DNA from: Syntrophomonas sp.
Lineage (GTDB): Bacteria > Bacillota > Syntrophomonadia > Syntrophomonadales > Syntrophomonadaceae
NCBI GenBank assembly: GCA_003444615.1
Contig: DLUN01000075.1
Span: 1-7,478 of the forward strand
Direction of reading: 5' to 3'
DNA: 7,478 nucleotides
Within the stretch, counting starts at the first letter, position 1. Each line of letters opens with the position of its first letter. The position numbers and the translations under genes are program-made. The notes under the pieces were generated by a model that saw nothing but the letters and a program-made list of their open reading frames with translations, did not search any database and was not told where the DNA came from. Shown one piece after another: positions 1 through 6,298 of this stretch.

Positions 1-485
1 TCAATTACCTGACTATAGATATATATGTCAAAAGCCTCCAGGTATTTCTTAAAAAAAGCACCCGCTGCCACCCGGGCCGCCGTTTCCCGGGCACTGGCTC
101 TTTCCAGCACATTGCGCAGGTCATTATGATGATATTTCATCCCTCCAGCCAGATCAGCATGGCCAGGTCGAGGCCTGGTCACCCGGCGCTGCTCCACCTG
201 GGAACAGGGACCAGAGCCCATGATATCGGACCAGTTTTCATAATCGCGATTCCAGATTACAAAGCTGACCGGGCTGCCCAGGGTAACTTGGTTGCGTACC
301 CCTGATAGTATAATTACTTCATCCTGTTCTATCTTCATGCGGCCACCCCGGCCATACCCCTGTTGGCGCCTGCTCAACTCTCGATTTATGTCTGAGATGC
401 TGATAGGCAGTCCGGCCGGAAGTCCTTCGATAATTCCCACCAGGCCTGGTCCATGTGATTCACCCGCTGTCGTGAAACGTAGCAT
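1..485 (-). CDS. aroC: Chorismate synthase, N-terminal 161 residues (3' end cut by window edge)
   Basis: Chorismate synthase converts 5-enolpyruvylshikimate-3-phosphate to chorismate, the last step of the shikimate pathway, using reduced FMN in the cytosol. The reading frame is open to the left edge, giving 161 complete codons of a protein usually about 360-390 residues long. Visible family signatures are GESHG at residues 8-12 (invariant His11), the [12 protein letters not shown] block at 39-50 (FMN/substrate binding), [11 protein letters not shown] at 104-114 (invariant His109) and the [20 protein letters not shown] block at 124-143. The start is an ATG at 485 preceded by a GGGGGA Shine-Dalgarno. 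It begins 9 nt after the UPF0316 stop, so the two genes are surely cotranscribed. Together with aroE upstream it forms part of an aromatic amino acid gene cluster. No defect is seen in the visible part. Confidence 0.97.
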   Translation of the reverse strand, partial: MLRFTTAGESHGPGLVGIIEGLPAGLPISISDINRELSRRQQGYGRGGRMKIEQDEVIILSGVRNQVTLGSPVSFVIWNRDYENWSDIMGSGPCSQVEQRRVTRPRPGHADLAGGMKYHHNDLRNVLERASARETAARVAAGAFFKKYLEAFDIYIYSQVI

Positions 486-494
486 TTGCTCCCC

Positions 495-1001
495 CTATTT
501 CTTCTTTATATAGCCTCCCCGAAACTGCTTGGGTTCCATCAATACCACAAAGGCCCCCGGGTCCCGGTCGTAGATATATTCAGACACTGTTTGAATCATA
601 TTGCGCTTTACCACCATGTGTAAAACGGTTTTGGGACCAGCCTTGCCCGTTGCTTCCCAGCAGGTTACCGGATACCCTGCCTCACGCAGATCATCTACCA
701 GGTCACAATGATCCCGGTCTACTATTACCTGAATGCCCCGGTAACCCAGAGCCAGTTTCTCCTCAATAACGCTTCCCACCAAAATACCTAGTGCAAAGCC
801 GGTGCAGAACACGATCAACTTCACCGGATCATCCAAAGAACCTACCACTAAACCTAATGCCACGGTATACACCATGATTTCAAAAAAACCGATAAGCGCC
901 GCCGGTAACTTATCCCCACGAATTACCAGAATCATACGTATTGTTCCTAGGGACACATCTATAATTCGAGCAAAAAATATAAACAATAATTCCAGTATCA
1001 T
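495..1001 (-). CDS. UPF0316 membrane protein (DUF5698 + DUF2179 type)
   Basis: This 168-residue protein matches the UPF0316 family (B. subtilis YebE type). Its biochemical function is not established. About the first 80 residues are hydrophobic, with likely membrane segments near 2-12, 32-54 and 60-78 and the family-typical [11 protein letters not shown] stretch at 12-22. The remainder, from about residue 88 ([11 protein letters not shown]), is a soluble alpha/beta DUF2179-type domain, also found at the C terminus of YitT-like membrane proteins. It ends in a basic tail, KKK. The start is an ATG at 1001 with an AAGGAG about 11 nt upstream, slightly far but acceptable. It lies 32 nt after the pseudopilin gene and 9 nt before aroC, so it is cotranscribed with both. 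Nothing in the sequence ties it to aromatic biosynthesis. Confidence 0.9.
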   Translation of the reverse strand: MILELLFIFFARIIDVSLGTIRMILVIRGDKLPAALIGFFEIMVYTVALGLVVGSLDDPVKLIVFCTGFALGILVGSVIEEKLALGYRGIQVIVDRDHCDLVDDLREAGYPVTCWEATGKAGPKTVLHMVVKRNMIQTVSEYIYDRDPGAFVVLMEPKQFRGGYIKKK

Positions 1002-1033
1002 ATCTTTTACTGCTCCTTACTATTATTTGATTA

Positions 1034-1486
1034 TTATTTAGGTGGTTCAGTAGATACTCGTACTCTCCCCCCTACTGGATTTACTATAATATACATCCTA
1101 TGCTGATGGTCATCTCCTAGGGTAACCGTTCCCCCATGGGAAGGGCGGCCTTGACTGGAAAAAGAGCATAATCTGTCTCCCGATGCTGTCTTGCTAAAAG
1201 TAGTAGCGCCAATATATCGAATATTATCACTTAGTTTAATTAATTCTCCATCATAATAATACATATTGCTATGAGGATAAAACTTTACCATCTGCGGCTT
1301 TCCTGTAGTTATGGCCTTTTGCCTGGCGTTACGCAATGTCCAGGCTAACTTATTAGCATCACTTTCCAGAGTTCGTTTGCTCAACACCGGTTGCATGGAC
1401 GGATAAGCGATCACCATAATTGCGCCTATCAACGCCATAACCAACAGCAGTTCAATTAGGGTTACTCCCCTGCTGTTGCAGCTCAC
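1034..1486 (-). CDS. GspH/FimT-type pseudopilin (prepilin)
   Basis: This is a minor pilin-like subunit of a type IV pilus or type II secretion-like machine, made as a prepilin and cut by a prepilin peptidase. The N terminus has a seven-residue leader ending in Gly (MSCNSRG) followed by VTLIELLLVMALIGAIMVIAYP. Cleavage after Gly7 leaves the conserved Glu at mature position +5 and one hydrophobic helix. The C-terminal part carries the GspH-domain pattern: SSQGRPSHGGTVTL near residues 109-122 and a final NPVGGRVRV strand. Length (150 aa) is normal for the family. The start is GTG at 1486: an in-frame TGA lies 18 nt upstream and no ATG is available. AAGGAAG, about 10 nt before the GTG and inside aroE, can serve as Shine-Dalgarno. 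The gene overlaps the end of aroE by 35 nt, which suggests translational coupling. No other pilus gene is in the window. Confidence 0.9.
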   Translation of the reverse strand: MSCNSRGVTLIELLLVMALIGAIMVIAYPSMQPVLSKRTLESDANKLAWTLRNARQKAITTGKPQMVKFYPHSNMYYYDGELIKLSDNIRYIGATTFSKTASGDRLCSFSSQGRPSHGGTVTLGDDHQHRMYIIVNPVGGRVRVSTEPPK

Positions 1487-2324
1487 CTCTGACCACTTCC
1501 TTCATAAATTGAACTGGAGCATCGATGCCCAGCAAAATATTCAAGGTAAGGGCTCCCTGGTAAACAAACATATCCAGCCCGTTTACGGTGGTCAAGCCTC
1601 TTTGTCGGGCTAAAGTTAAAAATTTGGTATCCAATGGATTATAAATAATGTCGCATACTATTGCCTTGTCTGATATCTCTTCCAGTGACTCTACAGGACT
1701 TTCTTCTATCCGGGGATACATACCTAACGGCGTGCAATTCACTATTAGATCAGCCTCACGGGCGGCTTCGGTCCAGCTTTTTGCGCTAGACGCTTTCCCC
1801 ACACTGAACACAGATGTGTTTTGAGAAATGTGCTCAGCCAGACTGCCAGCTTTAGCTTCATCAATATCCAGAATGGTTATTTTCCCAGCTCCCTTTTGGG
1901 CCAGAGCCAGGCTTATAGAACGAGCTGCTCCTCCGGCACCCAGCAATAGACAATGCTCCCATTGGTCTACACCCGCTGCCTGTAGAGCGGCTATAAAACC
2001 AGGACCGTCAGTGTTATATCCTATTATATTATCGTCTGTAAATGACACTACATTTACGGCTTGATAAAGTTGGGCCTCCGGCGATAATTTATCTAAAAAA
2101 GGGATAACCGCTTCCTTATGAGGAACAGTGACATTAACCCCTTTAAACCCCAAGGCCTGCAACCCCAAAATCGCATTATGAAGTTGCTCAGAGGACACCT
2201 TAAAAGGAAGGTAGAAGCCTTTAATATTGAGTTTATTAAAAACAGCATTGTGCATTAACGGCGAATAACTGTGGGCTACCGGATTACCCAAAAGCCCTAA
2301 ATAAATTGTATCCTTATTCGCCAT
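1452..2324 (-). CDS. aroE: Shikimate dehydrogenase
   Basis: It reduces 3-dehydroshikimate to shikimate in the shikimate pathway. The 290 residues carry the substrate-binding AHSYSPLMHN (Ser19, Ser21), NVTVPHKE with catalytic Lys70, Asn91, and NTDGPGF with catalytic Asp106. The Rossmann glycine loop GAGGAAR is at 129-135, followed by NCTPLGM at 196-202, YNPLDT near 228-233 and NGLDMFVYQGA at 248-258. The SxS pair at 19/21 fits shikimate rather than quinate specificity. The cofactor loop after the second Rossmann strand reads D153-I-D155 where NADP-dependent AroE proteins have NRT, which suggests NAD preference. The start is ATG at 2324 with GGGGG about 10 nt upstream. It has its own candidate promoter in the gap after yqeG. 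Its 3' end overlaps the pseudopilin gene by 35 nt. Confidence 0.96.
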   Translation of the reverse strand: MANKDTIYLGLLGNPVAHSYSPLMHNAVFNKLNIKGFYLPFKVSSEQLHNAILGLQALGFKGVNVTVPHKEAVIPFLDKLSPEAQLYQAVNVVSFTDDNIIGYNTDGPGFIAALQAAGVDQWEHCLLLGAGGAARSISLALAQKGAGKITILDIDEAKAGSLAEHISQNTSVFSVGKASSAKSWTEAAREADLIVNCTPLGMYPRIEESPVESLEEISDKAIVCDIIYNPLDTKFLTLARQRGLTTVNGLDMFVYQGALTLNILLGIDAPVQFMKEVVRGELQQQGSNPN

Positions 2325-2351
2325 AAGTTATCTACCCCCGTATAGCTGAAA

Positions 2352-2371
2352 GCGAATGCCTTTGCATTCGC
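2352..2371 (-). repeat. Perfect 8-bp hairpin in the aroE leader
   Basis: GCGAATGC and GCATTCGC (2352-2359 and 2364-2371) form a perfect inverted repeat with a 4-nt loop. On the minus strand it would fold in the RNA about 27 nt upstream of the aroE start and just downstream of the predicted transcription start. Only a short TTT follows it, so it is a poor intrinsic terminator. It may be an mRNA-stabilising or processing hairpin, or a dispersed palindromic repeat. Confidence 0.55.
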
Positions 2372-2383
2372 CTGACATTTCAA

Positions 2384-2412
2384 ATTATGGCACTTTCCCG
2401 GTGCCAATTCAA
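2384..2412 (-). promoter_or_regulatory. Candidate sigma-A promoter for aroE
   Basis: On the minus strand TTGAAT (-35, at 2412-2407) and CATAAT (-10, at 2389-2384) are separated by exactly 17 nt. The matches are 4 of 6 and 5 of 6 to the vegetative consensus. Transcription would start near 2377, about 50 nt before the aroE ATG. This would uncouple aroE and the genes after it from galT-yqeG. It was found by eye, with no experimental support. Confidence 0.5.
2388..2406 (-). promoter_or_regulatory. Inverted repeat within the aroE promoter spacer (possible operator)
   Basis: TGGCAC and GTGCCA (2388-2393 and 2401-2406) form a perfect 6-bp inverted repeat with a 7-nt centre. It fills the spacer between the proposed -35 and -10 boxes and touches the -10 box. 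That is a classic position for a repressor site. It could equally be a chance hairpin after yqeG. As a terminator it is weak, because no run of T follows. Confidence 0.35.
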
Positions 2413-2440
2413 CTAAAGACTTACTTTTTTTGGTATTTTG

Positions 2441-2971
2441 CTATTCTTTTTGGAATTTATGCTTATGCAAACGGCGCCGCACAAAAAATTCCATAGCCCG
2501 GGAAAATTTGGTACCCACAAATTCCCGGCGGGCGATGGGGACCACCAGTATGGTAAAAAGACCGGCCCGGTTGCCTCCCAAAACATCAGTAAAAATTTGA
2601 TCGCCTATAACCGCCGTTTCCTCCGCTTTAACCCCCATTAGCGACACTGCCTGGTGGAAAGCTCCCCGGCGAGGTTTTTGCGCCCGGCATATGAAGGGGA
2701 TCCCCAGGCTTTCCGCTACCCGAACTACTCTTTCCTGGCCATTATTTGATAATATGCAGGCCTTAAAACCTTGGCTGATAATGGCTGAAAACCAAGCACC
2801 AACTTCCTCACGAATATAATTACTGTTCCACTCAGTAATAGTATTGTCCAAGTCCAGGATAAAGGCTTTGATATTATTGTCCTTCAGCTGATCTAAGGGG
2901 ATATCCAACAGAGAGTCAACGTAAAGATCCGGATAGAGAATATTTTTCCTGCGTTTACTTTGGCTGCGCAA
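2441..2971 (-). CDS. yqeG: YqeG-family HAD-IIIA phosphatase
   Basis: A cytosolic phosphatase of the haloacid dehalogenase superfamily, YqeG type, with physiological substrate uncertain. All four HAD motifs are present in the 176 residues: DLDNT at 40-44 (nucleophile Asp40, acid/base Asp42), ILSNNG at 73-78, Lys99 in AQKPRRGAF, and GDQIFTDVLGGNR at 123-135 (metal-binding Asp124 and Asp129). Both ends are basic. The start is a TTG at 2971, supported by a GGGAG Shine-Dalgarno 7-8 nt upstream that lies in the last codons of galT. Only 3 nt separate the galT stop from this TTG, so the two genes are probably translationally coupled. In Bacillus, yqeG also sits near the shikimate dehydrogenase gene, so that neighbourhood is conserved. 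Confidence 0.93.
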   Translation of the reverse strand: MRSQSKRRKNILYPDLYVDSLLDIPLDQLKDNNIKAFILDLDNTITEWNSNYIREEVGAWFSAIISQGFKACILSNNGQERVVRVAESLGIPFICRAQKPRRGAFHQAVSLMGVKAEETAVIGDQIFTDVLGGNRAGLFTILVVPIARREFVGTKFSRAMEFFVRRRLHKHKFQKE

Positions 2972-2974
2972 TAG

Positions 2975-3976
2975 TTAGTCTCCCATCTTTTCACGGATTA
3001 CCCGGGCGGCTATTTCCGGACTGACCGGATTAATATGATATCCTGTACCCATTTCAATGCCATTGGTGACTATTAAACGGGGAGTAATCTCCATATTCCA
3101 ATGATGGCCTGGCTGATAATCAACATTTACAGGAGCAGTATTGAATACTATATTATACGAAGTGTTCTCCAACTTGTCCAGTAGAGTAGTAAGCAGCCGT
3201 TTAACTGCTTTAGCCAGCTCACTAATTTCCAGGTCAGTTACTTCTCCGTAGTGCTCGGTGTGGCGGCGCGGTACTATCCAGGTTTCGTAAGAAAACCGGG
3301 AAGCATAAGGACATAGTATCACAAAATGCTCACTTTCCCAGACTATGCGCTTGCCCAGTGCAAGTTCTTCCTCCAACACCTTACACATCAGGCAGATATG
3401 GTTTTCTTCATAATAACGAGGCATAACCCGACAGCTTTCCGGAACCATAGGTAGACCCACCATCTGGCTATGGCTGTGACTCAGAGAGGCTCCTGCGAAA
3501 AGTCCCCGGTTTTTATAGATCTGCAGGTATTTCATGCGCTTATCCTCGGCCAGGGCATTGTAGCGCTGGCGTAGCATCTTAAAGACCAGCTCCAACTGTT
3601 CTACAGGTAGTTCATGGAATTCCAGGTCGTGGCTGGGTGTCTCCACAATAACTTCATGCTGCCCAAAACCACTGGCCCTAGTAAACATACCCTCACTCTG
3701 TGAATAAAAGGTTCCTTCCGGATTAAACGCGGAGTATTTGTTGGGAACAGTCCGAACCTGCCAACCGGGCGTGTTGGGTTCTGTACCATCCCGACGGTAA
3801 GAGGCTAACTCTGGAGGAGTCGTGCTCTCCTGTCCCTCACAAAATGGACAAAATGAGTTGGCAATAACATGCTGGCCTCCTGAGCGGTTAATGGGAAAGT
3901 CACGGGGTTTCAGCTCTACGTCGGTAGCAATTACCACCCAACTGTTTTTAAATACATCCTGACGCAGTTCTGGCAT
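2975..3976 (-). CDS. galT: Galactose-1-phosphate uridylyltransferase-like protein (HIT superfamily)
   Basis: GalT enzymes transfer UMP between UDP-glucose and galactose-1-phosphate via a uridylylated histidine (Leloir pathway). The 333-residue length is normal. CPFC at 43-46, His116 (in ETPSH) and His167 correspond to the zinc ligands of E. coli GalT. HSHSQ at 167-171 is the HxHxQ active site, with His169 the expected nucleophile. It differs from the usual HPHxQ of true GalT in having Ser for Pro. A further CLMC pair at 195-198 and the C-terminal PGHHWNMEITPR complete the two-HIT-repeat layout. The start is ATG at 3976 behind a very strong AAGGAGGTC. Related ADP-glucose phosphorylases and other nucleotidylyltransferases share this architecture, and no galK, galE or galM gene is visible. 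Substrate is therefore less certain than family. Confidence 0.88.
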   Translation of the reverse strand: MPELRQDVFKNSWVVIATDVELKPRDFPINRSGGQHVIANSFCPFCEGQESTTPPELASYRRDGTEPNTPGWQVRTVPNKYSAFNPEGTFYSQSEGMFTRASGFGQHEVIVETPSHDLEFHELPVEQLELVFKMLRQRYNALAEDKRMKYLQIYKNRGLFAGASLSHSHSQMVGLPMVPESCRVMPRYYEENHICLMCKVLEEELALGKRIVWESEHFVILCPYASRFSYETWIVPRRHTEHYGEVTDLEISELAKAVKRLLTTLLDKLENTSYNIVFNTAPVNVDYQPGHHWNMEITPRLIVTNGIEMGTGYHINPVSPEIAARVIREKMGD

Positions 3977-4181
3977 AATACAAGACCTCCTTGGCGGTAC
4001 CCTGAATATTTACAAAAGGCACTATACCCTCTTTCACCTTAGATATAGCAAAATAGTTCTTAGTTTTTAATACGCCGCAGCCATCTGATTTTCCTTTCCC
4101 TGACAGTTTATTCCCTGTAGAGGACGATACCTTCATGGTCCCGCAACCATACAGCGATGATTATTTTCACATCTATGACAT

Positions 4182-4282
4182 TTGTTACACCTCTGCTGTC
4201 AATTATGTCACTTTGAACAGTACACCCGGGACTCAATTCTTAAGCAGATGCAGCCTAATCTATGCAATCATTGTCACACGTC
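4182..4282. repeat. Imperfect direct repeats upstream of the sigma-54 promoter
   Basis: TTGTTACACCTC at 4182-4193 and TTGTCACACGTC at 4271-4282 agree at 10 of 12 positions. A third related box, TATGTCACTTTG, lies at 4204-4215. The shared core is GTYAC. An imperfect inverted pair, CTGTCAA (4196-4202) and TTGAACAG (4213-4220), surrounds the middle box. These lie about 60-160 bp upstream of the -24/-12 element, the usual range for binding sites of sigma-54 enhancer-binding activators. This is a visual observation only. Confidence 0.3.
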
Positions 4283-4339
4283 AAACTGCCGCTTCTAAAG
4301 ACTAGTCCTTTAATGGTGATTATATCGGCCTGGGTTTAA

Positions 4340-4355
4340 TGGCATAAATGTTGCT
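4340..4355 (+). promoter_or_regulatory. Sigma-54 (RpoN) -24/-12 promoter
   Basis: TGGCATAAATGTTGCT matches the sigma-54 consensus TGGCAC-R-N4-TTGCW at every defined position but one (T instead of C at position 6). It has the required 10-bp step between the GG and GC dinucleotides. Transcription would begin near 4366, leaving a leader of about 64 nt before the acyl-CoA dehydrogenase ATG. Sigma-54 promoters need an ATP-driven enhancer-binding protein, so the operon should be inducible. No activator gene is in the window. Confidence 0.75.
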
Positions 4356-4429
4356 TTGTCATAATAAATATCATTCCATAGAGGAGGCTCAGAGTTCATT
4401 CGGACAATCAAGTCATAGGGGGGATTATA

Positions 4430-6256
4430 ATGGCCACTAATTACCTATTCAACCATAGGGACCACCAATTCATTTATAAAGAATGGCTGGACATGGAAAA
4501 GCTGCTTTCCCTTGATGCTTACAAAGACTACTATACTCTGGATGATATCGACATCTATTTGGACTTAGCATATAAGCTGGCCAAAGAAGTTTTAGCTCCT
4601 ACCAACGATGATGGTGATCAGCTCCATGCACAGTTGGTGGATGGACAAGTAAAAACTCCGCCGTCTTTCAAGCCTGCTTATCTAAAAGTAATGGAAGCTG
4701 GCTTAGGCCCTCAATCCGCAGATCGGCAAACCGAAGGCAAAATACCGCTCAGTGTGAACTGTTCTATTGCCGAAACCTTGATGGCAGCAAACATGGCACT
4801 GGTCATTTACTGGGGCCTGACCGCTGGAGCTGCCGGAGTCATTCAAAAATATGCTGACTCAAAATACCAAAACCTGTTTCTGCCCAAAATGTTCAGCGGG
4901 CAGTGGGGCGGCACCATGAATTTAACTGAGCCTGGAGCCGGCTCTGATGTAGGCGACATTTTGACCAAAGCTTATCCTACTGATGTTCCCGGCATCTATA
5001 AGATCAAGGGGACCAAACAGTTTATTACTGCCGGTGACCACGATTTGGTGGAAAACATAATTCATTTGGTCCTAGCCCGTATAGACGGAGCCAGGGAAGG
5101 CACCGCCGGCATCTCTCTATTTATGGTACCCAAATACTGGGTAAATGATGACGGCAGTATAGATGCTCCTAATGATGTTCAAACCGTGAGCATTGAAAAC
5201 AAAATGGGAGTCAAGGGATCGGCTACCTGTGTTTTATCTTATGGAGAAAACGACAACTGCCGGGGAATTCTCCTGGGAGATCCTCCAGGAGAGGATGGCC
5301 GGGGTCAAGGTATGAAACAAATGTTTAATATGATGAACGAGGAACGCCTGGGGGTGAGCATTATGGCTCTGGCCAATGCATATCAGGCTTATGAAAACTC
5401 GCTCCAATATGCTAAGGAAAGAGTGCAGGGCCGGCTGATAACTGATCTTAAAGGACCCCGGGTGAAGCTTATCCAGCACGAAGATATTCGCCGCATGCTG
5501 CTATATCAGAAATCAGTAGTGGAAGCTCTCCGGGCACTTATAGTTAAAACATATTATTATATAGACCTTTCCCACGACAGTCCTGATCCTGCCCAGCGGG
5601 AATTTGCCGATATAATGGTACAGATCAATACACCCCTGTGCAAGGCCTATGCATCAGACATGGTTTGGAAAATGGTAGCCGAAGCCATCCAGGTGTATGG
5701 AGGCTACGGATTTATTGAGGAATACCCGGTTGCTCAGATTGCCCGCGACTGTAAAATTCATTCCCTTTGGGAGGGCACAAACTATATTCAGTCCATGGAT
5801 CTGGTAGGCCGAAAATTTTTGATGGGCCAGGGCAAACCCTTTAGAAAGTGGTTAAAGGAAATCAAACTGTTTATTGAAGAACACAAAGACAATGGAAAGT
5901 TCACCAAAGAATTGGCTATGCTTTCCCGGGCTTTTCATGCTTATCAACAGATACTGGCAGCTCTCCAGGGATATCTGACTTCCGGCAAAATAGCCATGAT
6001 GCCCCTTTATTCCACCAGGATTTTGCACGCAACATCAATGCTATACTGCGGTTCACTGCTGTTAAGCCAGGCACTGGTTGCTGCTGCCCAACTGGAAAAG
6101 CTGGAACCTGACCACTATGACATCCCTTTCTACCAAGGCAAAATCAGCAGTGCCAAATTCTACATCATGAATATAGTTCCCAAGATTCTTACCCTCCAAC
6201 TGGTTATGGAGGAAGGCGACGACTCTGCGCTGAGTGTTCCCGAAGACGGTTTTTAG
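4430..6256 (+). CDS. Acyl-CoA dehydrogenase, long form with C-terminal extension
   Basis: An FAD enzyme that introduces the alpha-beta double bond into acyl-CoA, the first oxidative step of beta-oxidation, passing electrons to an electron-transfer flavoprotein. Within 608 residues the N-terminal helical domain runs to about 155. The beta domain begins with NLTEPGAGSD (164-173), which contacts FAD and substrate. The C-terminal helical domain holds QVYGGYGFIEEYP (421-433) and WEGTNYIQ (447-454), where Glu448 is the expected catalytic base. Residues from about 470 onward form an extra helical region. This makes it longer than the roughly 380-residue short/medium-chain enzymes and similar to the 600-residue class that includes DmdC-like proteins. 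Chain-length preference cannot be read from the sequence. The start is ATG at 4430 behind AGGGGGGA. It is the first gene after the sigma-54 promoter and is followed by PHP and thiolase genes. Confidence 0.95.
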   Translation: MATNYLFNHRDHQFIYKEWLDMEKLLSLDAYKDYYTLDDIDIYLDLAYKLAKEVLAPTNDDGDQLHAQLVDGQVKTPPSFKPAYLKVMEAGLGPQSADRQTEGKIPLSVNCSIAETLMAANMALVIYWGLTAGAAGVIQKYADSKYQNLFLPKMFSGQWGGTMNLTEPGAGSDVGDILTKAYPTDVPGIYKIKGTKQFITAGDHDLVENIIHLVLARIDGAREGTAGISLFMVPKYWVNDDGSIDAPNDVQTVSIENKMGVKGSATCVLSYGENDNCRGILLGDPPGEDGRGQGMKQMFNMMNEERLGVSIMALANAYQAYENSLQYAKERVQGRLITDLKGPRVKLIQHEDIRRMLLYQKSVVEALRALIVKTYYYIDLSHDSPDPAQREFADIMVQINTPLCKAYASDMVWKMVAEAIQVYGGYGFIEEYPVAQIARDCKIHSLWEGTNYIQSMDLVGRKFLMGQGKPFRKWLKEIKLFIEEHKDNGKFTKELAMLSRAFHAYQQILAALQGYLTSGKIAMMPLYSTRILHATSMLYCGSLLLSQALVAAAQLEKLEPDHYDIPFYQGKISSAKFYIMNIVPKILTLQLVMEEGDDSALSVPEDGF

Positions 6257-6283
6257 GAGAATCATCCAGGCGTAAAGCTACTT

Positions 6284-6293
6284 AAAGGAGGTG
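6284..6293 (+). promoter_or_regulatory. Ribosome binding site that fixes a CTG start
   Basis: AAAGGAGGTG is complementary over all ten bases to the 3' end of 16S rRNA. Five bases later stands CTG at 6299, in the PHP frame. No ATG, GTG or TTG in that frame lies between the upstream in-frame stop (6254-6256) and the conserved LHIH motif. The site therefore decides in favour of CTG. Confidence 0.8.
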
Positions 6294-6298
6294 TTCAT

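Larger units (their letters stand above)
3977..4429. other. Divergent intergenic region (453 bp)
   Basis: This gap lies between the leftward galT gene and the rightward acyl-CoA dehydrogenase gene and must hold control regions for both. On the right side I see a sigma-54-type promoter and upstream repeats, listed separately, and then a leader of about 64 nt. That leader contains an extra GAGGAGG near 4381 with no usable start codon behind it. On the galT side a TATAGT at 4024-4019 on the minus strand resembles a -10 box, but its best -35 (TTGCTA) is 19 nt away, so I do not call a promoter there. A 62-codon minus-strand frame starting at 4136 has no recognisable content. Confidence 0.6.

Noticed and set aside
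2388..2406. Second possible sigma-54 element (TGGCAC followed by N5 and a GC) near the aroE promoter, on either strand
   Set aside because: The -12 half does not read TTGC on either strand. The TGGCAC belongs to an inverted repeat.
4019..4042. Sigma-A promoter for galT (TTGCTA ... TATAGT)
   Set aside because: The spacer is 19 nt and the -35 is weak. Support is insufficient to list it as a promoter.
3948..4136. Minus-strand 62-codon frame upstream of and overlapping galT
   Set aside because: It overlaps the galT start and its strong Shine-Dalgarno, has no good ribosome site of its own and no recognisable family features. It is best treated as leader sequence.
4135..4150. ATGGT / ACCAT small inverted repeat in the divergent intergenic region
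   Set aside because: The stem is only 5 bp and sits in no informative position. It is likely chance.
4381..4416. Leader peptide after the extra GAGGAGG in the acyl-CoA dehydrogenase leader
   Set aside because: The only start in range would be an ATT giving six residues before a stop. There is no sign of an attenuator structure.
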